Assembly (NCBI RefSeq): GCF_042649925.1
Contig: NZ_JBHSAF010000014.1
Coordinates: 186,001 to 250,000, forward strand
DNA from: Pseudaeromonas sharmana
GTDB lineage: Bacteria > Pseudomonadota > Gammaproteobacteria > Enterobacterales > Aeromonadaceae
Length of the DNA stretch: 64,000 nt
Direction: 5' to 3'
Numbering within the stretch: the first letter of the stretch is position 1; each line of letters opens with the position of its first letter. The notes under the pieces are model-generated. The model did no database searches. It saw only the letters and a program-made list of their open reading frames with translations, and was not told where the DNA came from. Both the position numbers and the translations under genes were made by a program. This document shows positions 52,820 to 60,512 of the stretch, piece after piece.

Positions 52820-53752
52820 TTAACCTGCACGACGGCGCAACAGCCGTTGCAGTGGCAGCGCAAGCAGTACCAGCACACCACCGGCGACGACACCGCTGAT
52901 GGCACCCGCCAGCATTTCGGCCAGCGATTGCCAGACGGTGGCAGCAGGCCAGCTGGCGACCAGGCTCGCGATGGCGTGGTTCAGTGTGTGACCCAGGGGC
53001 AGGCCGTGCAACAGTATGCCGCCACCGACCATGAACATGGCGATGGTGCCAACGAAGGCCAGGGTACGCATCAGGGCCGGGGCCAGCCACAGCAGGCCGC
53101 GACCCAGCATCCGGCTTGGTGAGCCCGGCCGCTGCAGCAGCCAGAGCCCCATATCATCCAGCTTGACGATCAACGCCACCAGGCCATAGACGCCAATCGT
53201 CATCACCAGCGCGACCAGACTCAGGACGGCAATCCGGCTTGGCAGCGCCATCAGCTGGATGGTGCCCAGCGCGATGACGATGATCTCGGCCGACAGGACA
53301 AAATCAGTCCGGATTGCCCCTTTGATCTTTTCGCGCTCCAGCGCCAGCAGATCCGTGTTGAGATCGGTTGCGGGGGCCGGAGCGCCCTCTGCGCTGGCTG
53401 CGCCCGCTTCATCATGACCAAGCCAGCTATGTAACAGCTTTTCGGCGCCCTCAAAGCACAGGTAGGCGCCGCCCAGCATCAATAGCGGCGTGATCAGCGC
53501 CGGCGCGAATGCGCTGATCAGCAGGGCGGCGGGGACCAGTATCAACTTGTTGCGCAGCGAACCGAGGGCGACGGCCCAGACCACAGGCAGCTCGCGTTCG
53601 GCACGAACCCCTGACACCTGTTCGGCATTGAGTGCCAGGTCATCACCGAGTACTCCAGCCGTTTTGCGCGCGGCGACTTTGGTCATGGTGGCCACGTCAT
53701 CCAGGACGCTAGTGATATCATCAAGCAGAGCGAGCAGGCTTCCAGCTGCCAT
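52820..53752 (-). CDS. DUF808 (YedI-like) inner-membrane protein
   Basis: A 310-residue membrane protein with about eight hydrophobic segments. The start MAAGSLLALLDDITSVLDDVATMTKVAARKTAGVLGDDLA is the conserved DUF808/YedI N-terminus. The function is unknown. The ATG at 53752 has AAGGAAAG upstream; the frame stays open to 53863, but the added sequence is not part of the family. Confidence 0.9.
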   Translation of the reverse strand: MAAGSLLALLDDITSVLDDVATMTKVAARKTAGVLGDDLALNAEQVSGVRAERELPVVWAVALGSLRNKLILVPAALLISAFAPALITPLLMLGGAYLCFEGAEKLLHSWLGHDEAGAASAEGAPAPATDLNTDLLALEREKIKGAIRTDFVLSAEIIVIALGTIQLMALPSRIAVLSLVALVMTIGVYGLVALIVKLDDMGLWLLQRPGSPSRMLGRGLLWLAPALMRTLAFVGTIAMFMVGGGILLHGLPLGHTLNHAIASLVASWPAATVWQSLAEMLAGAISGVVAGGVLVLLALPLQRLLRRRAG

Positions 53753-53958
53753 GGTGCTTTCCTTTTCTTCAAGGGGAAGCCACGAGTATACGGAGCGCAA
53801 ATCAATGAACAAGTGCTGCGCTTTTCGGTTATCACTACGCAAGGTCCGGATCGTCTCTGTCATGCCAGCTTAACGTTGGTAAAACTCGGCAAAGGTGCTG
53901 GGAAATGGTTCGGTCGAGACCTATGCTCGCCTCATCTACCGACCATTGGAGAAACAAG

Positions 53959-54303
53959 ATGCGGATGAATCATAAACCGGGTGGCGTGTTGCGTTGGTCT
54001 TGGCTGTCACTGGCATTGGTGAGTGCCCTGGCTTTGGCACAGGGGCCTGACGGAAAGAAGCCACCGCGGCCGCCCAAGGAAGCATTCGATGCCTGCGCCG
54101 GCATGGCCGTCAACGACCCTTGCGCCATGACGATGCCGGATGGCAATACGCTGGATGGGACCTGCCAGGCGGCACCAGCGGCCAAAAAGGCGTCGACCAG
54201 TGCCGCTGTGGCCACCACGGATCTGGTTCTGGCTTGCCGGCCGGAGCACATGCCACCACCACCCGAGGGACAGGATCAGGAGCCGGCGTCCGAAGAGGAG
54301 TAA
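53959..54303 (+). CDS. Small secreted protein with Cys-Gly motif
   Basis: A 114-residue protein with a signal peptide (core WSWLSLALVSALALA). The mature part is Pro/Lys/Glu-rich and has the pattern DACAGMAVNDPC...GNTLDGTC, a Cys-containing segment seen in many small hypothetical exported proteins of proteobacteria. The tail is acidic (EGQDQEPASEEE). Function unknown. GGAG lies 8 bp before the ATG, and a strong terminator follows. Confidence 0.65.
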   Translation: MRMNHKPGGVLRWSWLSLALVSALALAQGPDGKKPPRPPKEAFDACAGMAVNDPCAMTMPDGNTLDGTCQAAPAAKKASTSAAVATTDLVLACRPEHMPPPPEGQDQEPASEEE

Positions 54304-54307
54304 GCCG

Positions 54308-54340
54308 ACAGGCGTCATGTGCATGACGCCTGTTTTTTTT
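54308..54340 (+). terminator. Rho-independent terminator of the small secreted protein gene
   Basis: ACAGGCGTCATG / CATGACGCCTGT with a 2-nt loop, followed by eight T. It overlaps by 2 bp the stop codon of the convergent DUF4202 gene. Confidence 0.9.
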
Positions 54341-54929
54341 ACGCCAGTGCCTTGCCGATCAGTGCCAGGGCAGCGGCATCCAGCGTCAATGTCAGGGCGG
54401 CTTGCTGGCCGGCCGGCGACATCTTGCGCCAGGTTTTGCGCACGATATCCAGGATTTTTTCTTCCTCGTGTGCCGCCGCAAACGCCGTGAAGTAATACTG
54501 CAAGAACACCAGACAGATGACATCTTCCAGGGTCTGGCATTCGGGATCCCGCTTTAGCTGCTCCTTTTGCAACAGGCTGCCAACCCGTTCAATCAGTGTC
54601 ACGTCATAACCCAACTCCGTCATCAATTCTGCGGCGCGTCGGGCGTGGTACTGTTTCAGCTCATTGCGCCACTGCAGATAACCGGCGCGGTCGCGAGGGT
54701 AGTGATCACGGGGGATCACCCAGCGTTCCAGATGTTGAGCCCGTGCGGCCAATTGCAGCGCCAGTGATGCCTCGGGACAGAAGCGGGCCAGCATTTCGCT
54801 CATGCGCCGACCATAAAGCCACTCCTGCGGGTGAGCGTCGCCATGCTCGTCGATGTCACGGCGCGGGTCGGCCTGATTGGCGGTATCGAACGCCTGCAGT
54901 GCGGCAGTTGCATCCAGCTTATTGGTCAT
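54339..54929 (-). CDS. DUF4202-family protein
   Basis: A 196-residue helical protein. HGDAHPQEWLYGRRMSEML, LAARAQHLERWVIPRDHYPRDRAGYLQWRNELKQYHARR is the DUF4202 pattern; the spaced His and Glu residues suggest an HD-like metal-binding helical fold (inference). Function unknown. It is convergent with the small secreted protein and divergent from the DUF1189 gene. Confidence 0.8.
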   Translation of the reverse strand: MTNKLDATAALQAFDTANQADPRRDIDEHGDAHPQEWLYGRRMSEMLARFCPEASLALQLAARAQHLERWVIPRDHYPRDRAGYLQWRNELKQYHARRAAELMTELGYDVTLIERVGSLLQKEQLKRDPECQTLEDVICLVFLQYYFTAFAAAHEEEKILDIVRKTWRKMSPAGQQAALTLTLDAAALALIGKALA

Positions 54930-55056
54930 GAATCATCTCCCTGTAAAGTGCTGCCACTATTGCTGTCTGGCTACCACATGTCAAACGGCGGCAGCCTGGG
55001 TCGGAATCAGGTATCATGTCCCTGATTTCGTTCAACTAGGTATCAAGGAGCACAAG

Positions 55057-55869
55057 GTGCAATTTTATCGAGCCTGGTCGGCCCCGTGGTTGGCATGGTT
55101 TTCCCGTGATTTTTATGTGGATGTGGCGAAAAACTGGCGCGGAACCGGTATCGGCTACCTGTTCCTGCTGTTGTGTGTCACCTCTATCCCGATGACATTT
55201 CAGGTGGGCCAGATCATCGAAACGATGGCAAACACCTACCTGAGCCAGGTCATCGACAAGATGCCGCCGCTGCGCATTGAGCAGGGGCAATTGAAGACTG
55301 ATGTCCCGCAACCTTACATCATCACTTTGCCAGGCCAGAGCGAGCCCATGGTGGTGATTGATACCCGCAGTGACAAGCCCAGCGAGGCGGAGTTGCAGGC
55401 CCCACTGGTGTTGTTGGCCGATCGCCTGCTGATCGACAATCAAGGTGAGGTGCGCAGCTATCCGTTTGAACAGATCGAGTCCTACGCCTTCGACAAGGTT
55501 CAAGCACACGCGTTTCTCGATCGGATGGTGGGGATTGTCAAACCTATCGCCTATCTGCCTGTCCTGGTGGGCGAGTTCCTGTACCGGCTGATGCAGGTAT
55601 TGATCTATGCCGTCGGCGGCATGGTCTTTGCCTCGATCCTGAAGGTTCGCTTGCCGTATGGCACCCTGTTGCGTTTGACGTGTCTGGCGGTAACGCCGAG
55701 CATTCTGGTGATCACTCTGGCCAGCGTGCTGGGGATGGCGGCGACACTGCCGGGTTTTGTGTTGTTCCTGATTGCCCAGGGATACCTGTTTTTTGCCGTG
55801 CAGAGCGTGGCGCGGGCGCAATCCAGCACTCCGTCGGCCGATAGCAACGACCATATTATGGAAGTCTAA
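55057..55869 (+). CDS. DUF1189-family membrane protein
   Basis: A 270-residue membrane protein with about five TM helices: FYRAWSAPWLAWFSRDFYVDVAKNWRGTGIGYLFLLL is the family start, and a periplasmic domain of about 120 residues follows. The GTG at 55057 is chosen because AAGGAG lies 6 bp upstream; the open frame runs further left but overlaps the divergent gene. Function unknown. Confidence 0.8.
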   Translation: MQFYRAWSAPWLAWFSRDFYVDVAKNWRGTGIGYLFLLLCVTSIPMTFQVGQIIETMANTYLSQVIDKMPPLRIEQGQLKTDVPQPYIITLPGQSEPMVVIDTRSDKPSEAELQAPLVLLADRLLIDNQGEVRSYPFEQIESYAFDKVQAHAFLDRMVGIVKPIAYLPVLVGEFLYRLMQVLIYAVGGMVFASILKVRLPYGTLLRLTCLAVTPSILVITLASVLGMAATLPGFVLFLIAQGYLFFAVQSVARAQSSTPSADSNDHIMEV

Positions 55870-55873
55870 GCCC

Positions 55874-56188
55874 TTGAGGCACCTCCTGTGGCTGCCTCTG
55901 TTCCTGTTGGTGGGCTGTGCCAGCTCACCACAGGATCACTGGTTGGGACCGGATAAGGCCAAACATTTCGTTGTCTCCGCGGCTTTGGCCTCTGCGGCAA
56001 CGGCGGCGAGCCACTCGCAGTCGGCCACAACACGGGCCCAATTCGGGATCGGTCTGACACTTCAGATTGGGCTGGGCAAGGAAGCATTGGATTCCCGTCC
56101 TGGGGGTTCGGGCTGGAGCTGGCGCGATCTGGCATGGGATCTGGCGGGTGCCCTGTGCGGCTATAGCCTGGCCGAACAGGCTCGCTAG
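55874..56188 (+). CDS. YfiM-family lipoprotein
   Basis: A 104-residue lipoprotein: LRHLLWLPLFLLVGCASS holds a lipobox (LVGC), and WLGPDKAKHFVVSAALA plus GKEALDSRPGGSGWSWRDLAWDLAGALCG is the YfiM/DUF2279 pattern. A TTG at 55874, 4 bp after the previous stop and about 9 bp after GGAAG, gives the natural signal peptide; an ATG start would lie inside the DUF1189 frame. It is probably cotranslated with that gene. Confidence 0.75.
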   Translation: MRHLLWLPLFLLVGCASSPQDHWLGPDKAKHFVVSAALASAATAASHSQSATTRAQFGIGLTLQIGLGKEALDSRPGGSGWSWRDLAWDLAGALCGYSLAEQAR

Positions 56189-56190
56189 GC

Positions 56191-56225
56191 CGCAGGTTTG
56201 CAATTTTCAAACCTGCGTTGCATTT
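56191..56225 (+). terminator. Terminator-like hairpin after the yfiM-like gene
   Basis: GCAGGTTTG / CAAACCTGC, a 9-bp stem just after the stop codon, followed by GTTGCATTTTGC. The U-tract is weak. Confidence 0.5.
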
Positions 56226-56377
56226 TGCAGTAGCAAGCGTGCACGGCACTGCGGGGAGCCGACACACATTGGCTATTAACTAATAAAATCAATAAATTAC
56301 ATCGACATCCCTTCTGGCATTCAACCTGGCCCCTTCTATGCAGTGCTCCGTTCAGTGAAGCGTAACGGAGAAAACGG

Positions 56378-58009
56378 ATGCTGCGACGACTAACGATTTA
56401 CCACAGATTGCTGCTCAGCGGCGTGCTGACACTCTCGGGACTGATCTGTCTGGCTGCGGTGACCTTGTATGTCTCGTACCAGGCCGTCATGGCCGACAAG
56501 CGCGAGACGGTACGTCAACTGGTTGAGGCCACCAACGGCACCTTGAGCGCGCTTTATGCCGAGGAGCAGCGTGGCGAGCTGGATCGGGCCAGTGCCCAGC
56601 AGCAAGCCAAACAACTGATCCGCCAGATGCGTTTTGGCGATGAAAACTACCTCTGGATCAATGATCTCTCGCCCAAGGCCGTACTGCATCCCGCCAAACC
56701 TGAACTCGAAGGCCAGGATTTAAGCCAAATCCGCGATCCGCAAGGCAAGCCGATATTTCTGGAGTTTGTGCGTGTCGCGCAACAAGCCCCTGCCGGAGGG
56801 TTCGTCGACTACTACTGGCCAAAGCCCGGACATGCGGATCCGGTGTTCAAGGTCTCGTATGTCCAGCTATTTCCGGCATGGGGTTGGGTGGTGGGCAGTG
56901 GTGTCTACACCGACGATGTCTGGGCGTTTTTTATGTCGCAACTGATGACGGTGCTGTCGATTGTGTTCCCGCTGATGCTGTTGCTGACACTGCTGAGCCT
57001 GGCCATTGGTCGCAGTATCATCCGGCCCTTGCAACAGACCGAGCGCAGTCTTAGCGCCATTGCCGATGGCGGTGGCGATCTGACGCGGCGGCTGGATGAA
57101 CAGGGGCGTGATGAGTTGGCGGCGCTGGCGCGGGCATTTAACCGCTTCAACCAGAACCTGAGCCAGACGGTCAGCCAGATCATGGGCGCCAGCGAGCGCA
57201 GCCAGCACGCCGCGGCAGAGTTGGAGTTGGCGGTAAAGGCGGGCCAGGAAACCATGCTGCGCCAGCATCATGAGACCGAAGGTGTCGCGACTGCGATGAA
57301 CGAGATGGCGGCCACCACCCGCGAAGTGGCCAATAGTGCGGTACAAGCCTCGGATGCTGCGCTGGATGCCCGGCAGCGTCTCGATGAGGGTGCCGAGGTG
57401 ATTCAGCAAGCCATCGGTGCGATGCGGCAGCTGAATCAGGAAGTGACCGTGGCCGACGACATGGTTAACCACCTGGTGGACGAAACCAAGCAAATCGGCT
57501 CTGTGGTCGAGGTGATCCGGCGTATTGCCGACCAGACCAATTTGCTGGCTCTCAATGCGGCCATCGAAGCCGCTCGGGCCGGGGATCAGGGGCGTGGTTT
57601 TGCCGTCGTGGCCGATGAGGTGCGCAAGCTGGCCACCCAGACGCAAACCTCGACCAACGAGATCCAGAGCATCATCAGCCGTCTGCAGCAGGGGGTGCAT
57701 AATGCAGCCAACAGCATGCAGCAGACCCAGCGCCTCAGTCGGCAAACCGTCGAGCATTCGGCAGGCACAGGTGAAGCGCTCAGCGCGATTGCCAGTGCCG
57801 TGCTGGTGATGAATGATCGCAATGCCCAGATCGCCAGTGCCGCCGAGGAGCAGAGCCTGGCCAGTGCAGAAATCAACCGCAGCGTGATTAATATCTCGAC
57901 ACTCTCTGCCGAAGTCGGTCAGCAGCATGGGCAGGTCCAGACGATCAGCCACGATTTGCACCAGCTTTCCGACGAGTTGCAGGAGCTGGTATCGCGTTTT
58001 CGCCTCTAG
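56378..58009 (+). CDS. Methyl-accepting chemotaxis protein with sCache_2 sensor
   Basis: A 543-residue chemoreceptor. TM1 is at about 10-33. A periplasmic single Cache domain follows (KQLIRQMRFGDENYLWINDLSPKAVLHP, GGFVDYYWPKPG, WGWVVGSGVYTDDV), as in sensors of small organic acids. TM2 is at about 188-210, then a HAMP domain and a signalling domain with the tip EQ/DQ-type DQTNLLALNAAIEAARAG. The C-terminus has no CheR/CheB-tethering pentapeptide. It is transcribed alone. Confidence 0.92.
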   Translation: MLRRLTIYHRLLLSGVLTLSGLICLAAVTLYVSYQAVMADKRETVRQLVEATNGTLSALYAEEQRGELDRASAQQQAKQLIRQMRFGDENYLWINDLSPKAVLHPAKPELEGQDLSQIRDPQGKPIFLEFVRVAQQAPAGGFVDYYWPKPGHADPVFKVSYVQLFPAWGWVVGSGVYTDDVWAFFMSQLMTVLSIVFPLMLLLTLLSLAIGRSIIRPLQQTERSLSAIADGGGDLTRRLDEQGRDELAALARAFNRFNQNLSQTVSQIMGASERSQHAAAELELAVKAGQETMLRQHHETEGVATAMNEMAATTREVANSAVQASDAALDARQRLDEGAEVIQQAIGAMRQLNQEVTVADDMVNHLVDETKQIGSVVEVIRRIADQTNLLALNAAIEAARAGDQGRGFAVVADEVRKLATQTQTSTNEIQSIISRLQQGVHNAANSMQQTQRLSRQTVEHSAGTGEALSAIASAVLVMNDRNAQIASAAEEQSLASAEINRSVINISTLSAEVGQQHGQVQTISHDLHQLSDELQELVSRFRL

Positions 58010-58175
58010 TCCAGGCGATTGCCAAGGGCCCGAGCGGGCTCTTGGCCCGTGAATGTGCGCAAACGCGCAAACAAACAAAAACGAAACCAATATGGATTTT
58101 TTCGCTCATTCGGCGTAGTGTAAGGCGGCGATTTGCGTGACAAATCGCCCCGTCGTTGTTCGTTTCGAGGACACC

Positions 58176-59927
58176 ATGCAAGCCGTGACTCAGCGTCATC
58201 TTCTCAAGATCAGCAGCGCCCTGCGCGACGCCTGCTGGCAGCAACCCTATTCAATTTCCCGACTGATCAAGGATCTGCTGGCCGGTTTAACGGTCGGTAT
58301 CATTGCCATTCCGCTGGCCATGGCACTGGCGATTGCCAGTGGTGTGCCACCGCAGCACGGGCTCTACACCGCGATCATCGCCGGCATAGCCATCGCCCTG
58401 ACCGGTGGCTCCCGTTATAGCGTCTCCGGGCCGACGGCGGCATTTGTCGTCATTCTCTATCCGGTGGCGCAGCAGTTTGGTGTCGCCGGGCTACTGGTGG
58501 CCACCTTGATGTGTGGCGCCATGCTGGTCGCGATGGCGGTCGGACGGCTGGGCCGCCTGATTGGCTATATACCGATGCAGGTGACACTGGGCTTTACCAT
58601 GGGCATCGGCATTGTCATCGCAACCTTGCAACTCAAGGATTTCTTTGGCTTGACGGTGGTCGAGATGCCGGAGAAGTACCATCAGAAAGTGGCTGCGCTC
58701 TGGCATGCGCTGCCGACATGGCACTGGGGCGACACGCTGGTCGGCGTGGTCACACTGGCGGTCCTGATCCTGTGGCCGAAGCTGAAACTCAAGCTGCCGG
58801 GTCATTTACCGGCGGTGCTGGCCGGTATGCTGGTGGCCTGGCTGGTGGGTCTGAGCGGCGAAGAGGTGGCCACCATCGGTTCGCGTTTTAGTTACGCGCT
58901 GCCCGATGGCACCCTGGGGCAGGGTATTCCGCCGTTTGCTCCGTCGTTTGTGCTGCCCTGGAATTTGCCGGGACCGGAGGGGGCGCCCTTGGTCTGGGAT
59001 CTGCAAACCATTGAAAAGCTGATGGTCGCCGCCTTCTCCATGGCCATGCTCGGTGCCATCGAGTCGCTGTTGTGTGCCGTGGTGCTCGATGGCATGACCG
59101 ATAGCCGGCATCACTCGAATGGCGAGCTGCTGGGGCAGGGGATTGGCAACCTGCTGGCGCCGTTCTTTGGCGGCATAACGGCTACCGCCGCCATCGCCCG
59201 CTCTGCCGCCAACGTGCGCGCCGGTGCCACCTCACCGGTTGCTGCCATCATCCATGCCATTGTGGTCTTGCTGGCGATCCTGTTTCTGGCGCGCTGGCTG
59301 TCGTACTTGCCGCTGGCGGCCATGTCGGCGCTGCTGATGATGGTGGCCTGGAACATGAGTGAGGCGCACAAGGTGGTAGCCTTGGCGCGCACCGCCCCCC
59401 GTTCTGATGTGCTGGTCATGGTGTTGTGCATCGCACTGACGGTGCTGTTTGACATGGTGATTGCCATTACGTTTGGCATAGTGCTGGCGTCGCTGCTGTT
59501 CATGCGCGCCATGTCGAAGATGACGCTGTTGACCGATCTCAAGCTGACCAAGCGCTGGGGCCATCAGATCCCCGATGGCTGGGCCGCGTACCGCATTACC
59601 GGCCCGCTGTTTTTTGCTGCGGCCGACCATCTGTTTGCCGAGTTGCTGGCGCGGGTGCAGGGGCATCAGGGAGTATTGCTGCTGCTGGATGGGGTCTCGA
59701 TTCTGGATGCCGGTGGGCTGGCTGGTTTTCAGCACTTGTGTGATGACTTGCGGGCACAGGGGATCCGCTTGCAGGTTGCCGAGGTACAGTTTCAACCCTT
59801 GAAGACACTGGCCCGAGCCAGCTTTCAGGCGATACCGGATGCCGTCGAATTCTCCGCGACCATGGAGGAGGCGTTGCAGCATATTACGGCAACGGCAGCG
59901 CAAAATGCTGGTTTTACCAGCAGTTGA
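58176..59927 (+). CDS. dauA: SulP-family C4-dicarboxylate / anion transporter DauA
   Basis: A 583-residue SLC26/SulP transporter. DLLAGLTVGIIAIPLAMALAIASGV matches E. coli DauA nearly residue for residue. SRYSVSGPTAAFVVILYPV and FSMAMLGAIESLLCAVVLDGMT are family hallmarks, and a C-terminal STAS domain is present (VLLLLDGVSILDAGGLAGFQ). E. coli DauA is an aerobic succinate transporter at acid pH. ATG at 58176 has CGAGGA upstream; an in-frame GTG at 58137 is the alternative. Confidence 0.92.
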   Translation: MQAVTQRHLLKISSALRDACWQQPYSISRLIKDLLAGLTVGIIAIPLAMALAIASGVPPQHGLYTAIIAGIAIALTGGSRYSVSGPTAAFVVILYPVAQQFGVAGLLVATLMCGAMLVAMAVGRLGRLIGYIPMQVTLGFTMGIGIVIATLQLKDFFGLTVVEMPEKYHQKVAALWHALPTWHWGDTLVGVVTLAVLILWPKLKLKLPGHLPAVLAGMLVAWLVGLSGEEVATIGSRFSYALPDGTLGQGIPPFAPSFVLPWNLPGPEGAPLVWDLQTIEKLMVAAFSMAMLGAIESLLCAVVLDGMTDSRHHSNGELLGQGIGNLLAPFFGGITATAAIARSAANVRAGATSPVAAIIHAIVVLLAILFLARWLSYLPLAAMSALLMMVAWNMSEAHKVVALARTAPRSDVLVMVLCIALTVLFDMVIAITFGIVLASLLFMRAMSKMTLLTDLKLTKRWGHQIPDGWAAYRITGPLFFAAADHLFAELLARVQGHQGVLLLLDGVSILDAGGLAGFQHLCDDLRAQGIRLQVAEVQFQPLKTLARASFQAIPDAVEFSATMEEALQHITATAAQNAGFTSS

Positions 59928-59942
59928 ACGTGATGACCGAAA

Positions 59943-59975
59943 AATCCCTTGACCCGAACCAGGGATTCTTCTAAA
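59943..59975 (+). terminator. Hairpin after dauA
   Basis: AATCCCT / AGGGATT with an 11-nt loop, then CTTCTAAATT. A weak terminator that overlaps the promoter of the tRNA unit. Confidence 0.45.
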
Positions 59976-59977
59976 TT
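59949..59977 (+). promoter_or_regulatory. Likely promoter of the tRNA-Ser unit
   Basis: TTGACC and TAAATT are spaced by 17 bp and followed by a GC-rich discriminator (GCGCCGG), as in stable-RNA promoters under stringent control. The predicted start near 59985 gives a leader of about 250 nt that contains the repeated region. Confidence 0.5.
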
Positions 59978-60039
59978 GCGCCGGTCCTTACGGCATGGCC
60001 GCAAGTCGATACCGGTTCTGGCGACAGCACAGCGCCGCC

Positions 60040-60122
60040 GCCACAGAGCACTGAACTGGAAAAAGGTGAGATTCCACGCCTTAAACAAGGAATCAAAAAA
60101 CGGTGAGGTGTCCGAGTGGCTG
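60040..60122 (+). repeat. Direct repeat copy 1, with truncated tRNA-Ser 5' end
   Basis: 83 bp identical to 60176-60258, offset 136 bp. Its last 21 bp are the first 21 nt of tRNA-Ser (GGTGAGGTGTCCGAGTGGCT and G). After that the sequence diverges and cannot form a tRNA, so this is a 5' tRNA fragment. Confidence 0.9.
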
Positions 60123-60175
60123 CCCCAAGCCAGCGAAGCTGGCGATAAAGGAGAGCACGCAAGGCGTGCGACGCA

Positions 60176-60258
60176 GCCACAGAGCACTGAACTGGAAAAA
60201 GGTGAGATTCCACGCCTTAAACAAGGAATCAAAAAACGGTGAGGTGTCCGAGTGGCTG
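60176..60258 (+). repeat. Direct repeat copy 2, running into the real tRNA-Ser
   Basis: Identical to 60040-60122. It contains the dyad GATTCC / GGAATC and ends inside the intact tRNA at its D-arm. A tandem duplication with a 136-bp period explains both copies. Confidence 0.9.
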
Positions 60259-60325
60259 AAGGAGCACGCCTGGAAAGTGTGTATACGGCAACGTATCGAG
60301 GGTTCGAATCCCTCCCTCACCGCCA
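60238..60325 (+). tRNA. tRNA-Ser (anticodon GGA)
   Basis: 88 nt. Acceptor GGTGAGG pairs with CCTCACC, discriminator G and encoded CCA. The anticodon loop is CTGGAAA (GGA). A long variable arm (GTATACGGCAACGTATC) marks a class II serine tRNA. The T-arm is GGGTTCGAATCCC. Confidence 0.96.
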
Positions 60326-60328
60326 GAT

Positions 60329-60369
60329 AAAAGAAAAGACCCTGTCGCAAGACAGGGTCTTTTCTTTTA
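60329..60369. terminator. Strong bidirectional terminator after tRNA-Ser
   Basis: AAAAGAAAAGACCCTGTC, a GCAA loop and the full complement, giving an 18-bp stem with A-rich and T-rich flanks. It serves the tRNA and perhaps also hsdR from the other side. Confidence 0.92.
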
Positions 60370-60512
60370 TCCGCTGATGGGCGGATCTGATTTGCAGCCT
60401 GTTCGACCCAACGGCAGGCGTGCCGTCGGGGACAGCCGCAGGCTGCCCGCAGGGCGAGCGCCACGGATGGCGCGGGCAATACGCTGCTCGAATGCAGCGT
60501 TTCTTGCCGCCA

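Noticed and set aside
60100..60175. A second tRNA-Ser gene
   Set aside because: Only the first 21 nt match; anticodon, variable and T arms are missing.
60093..60479. Reverse-strand frame of 128 codons over the tRNA-Ser repeats
   Set aside because: Its repeated peptide comes from the DNA duplication and it runs through the tRNA gene.
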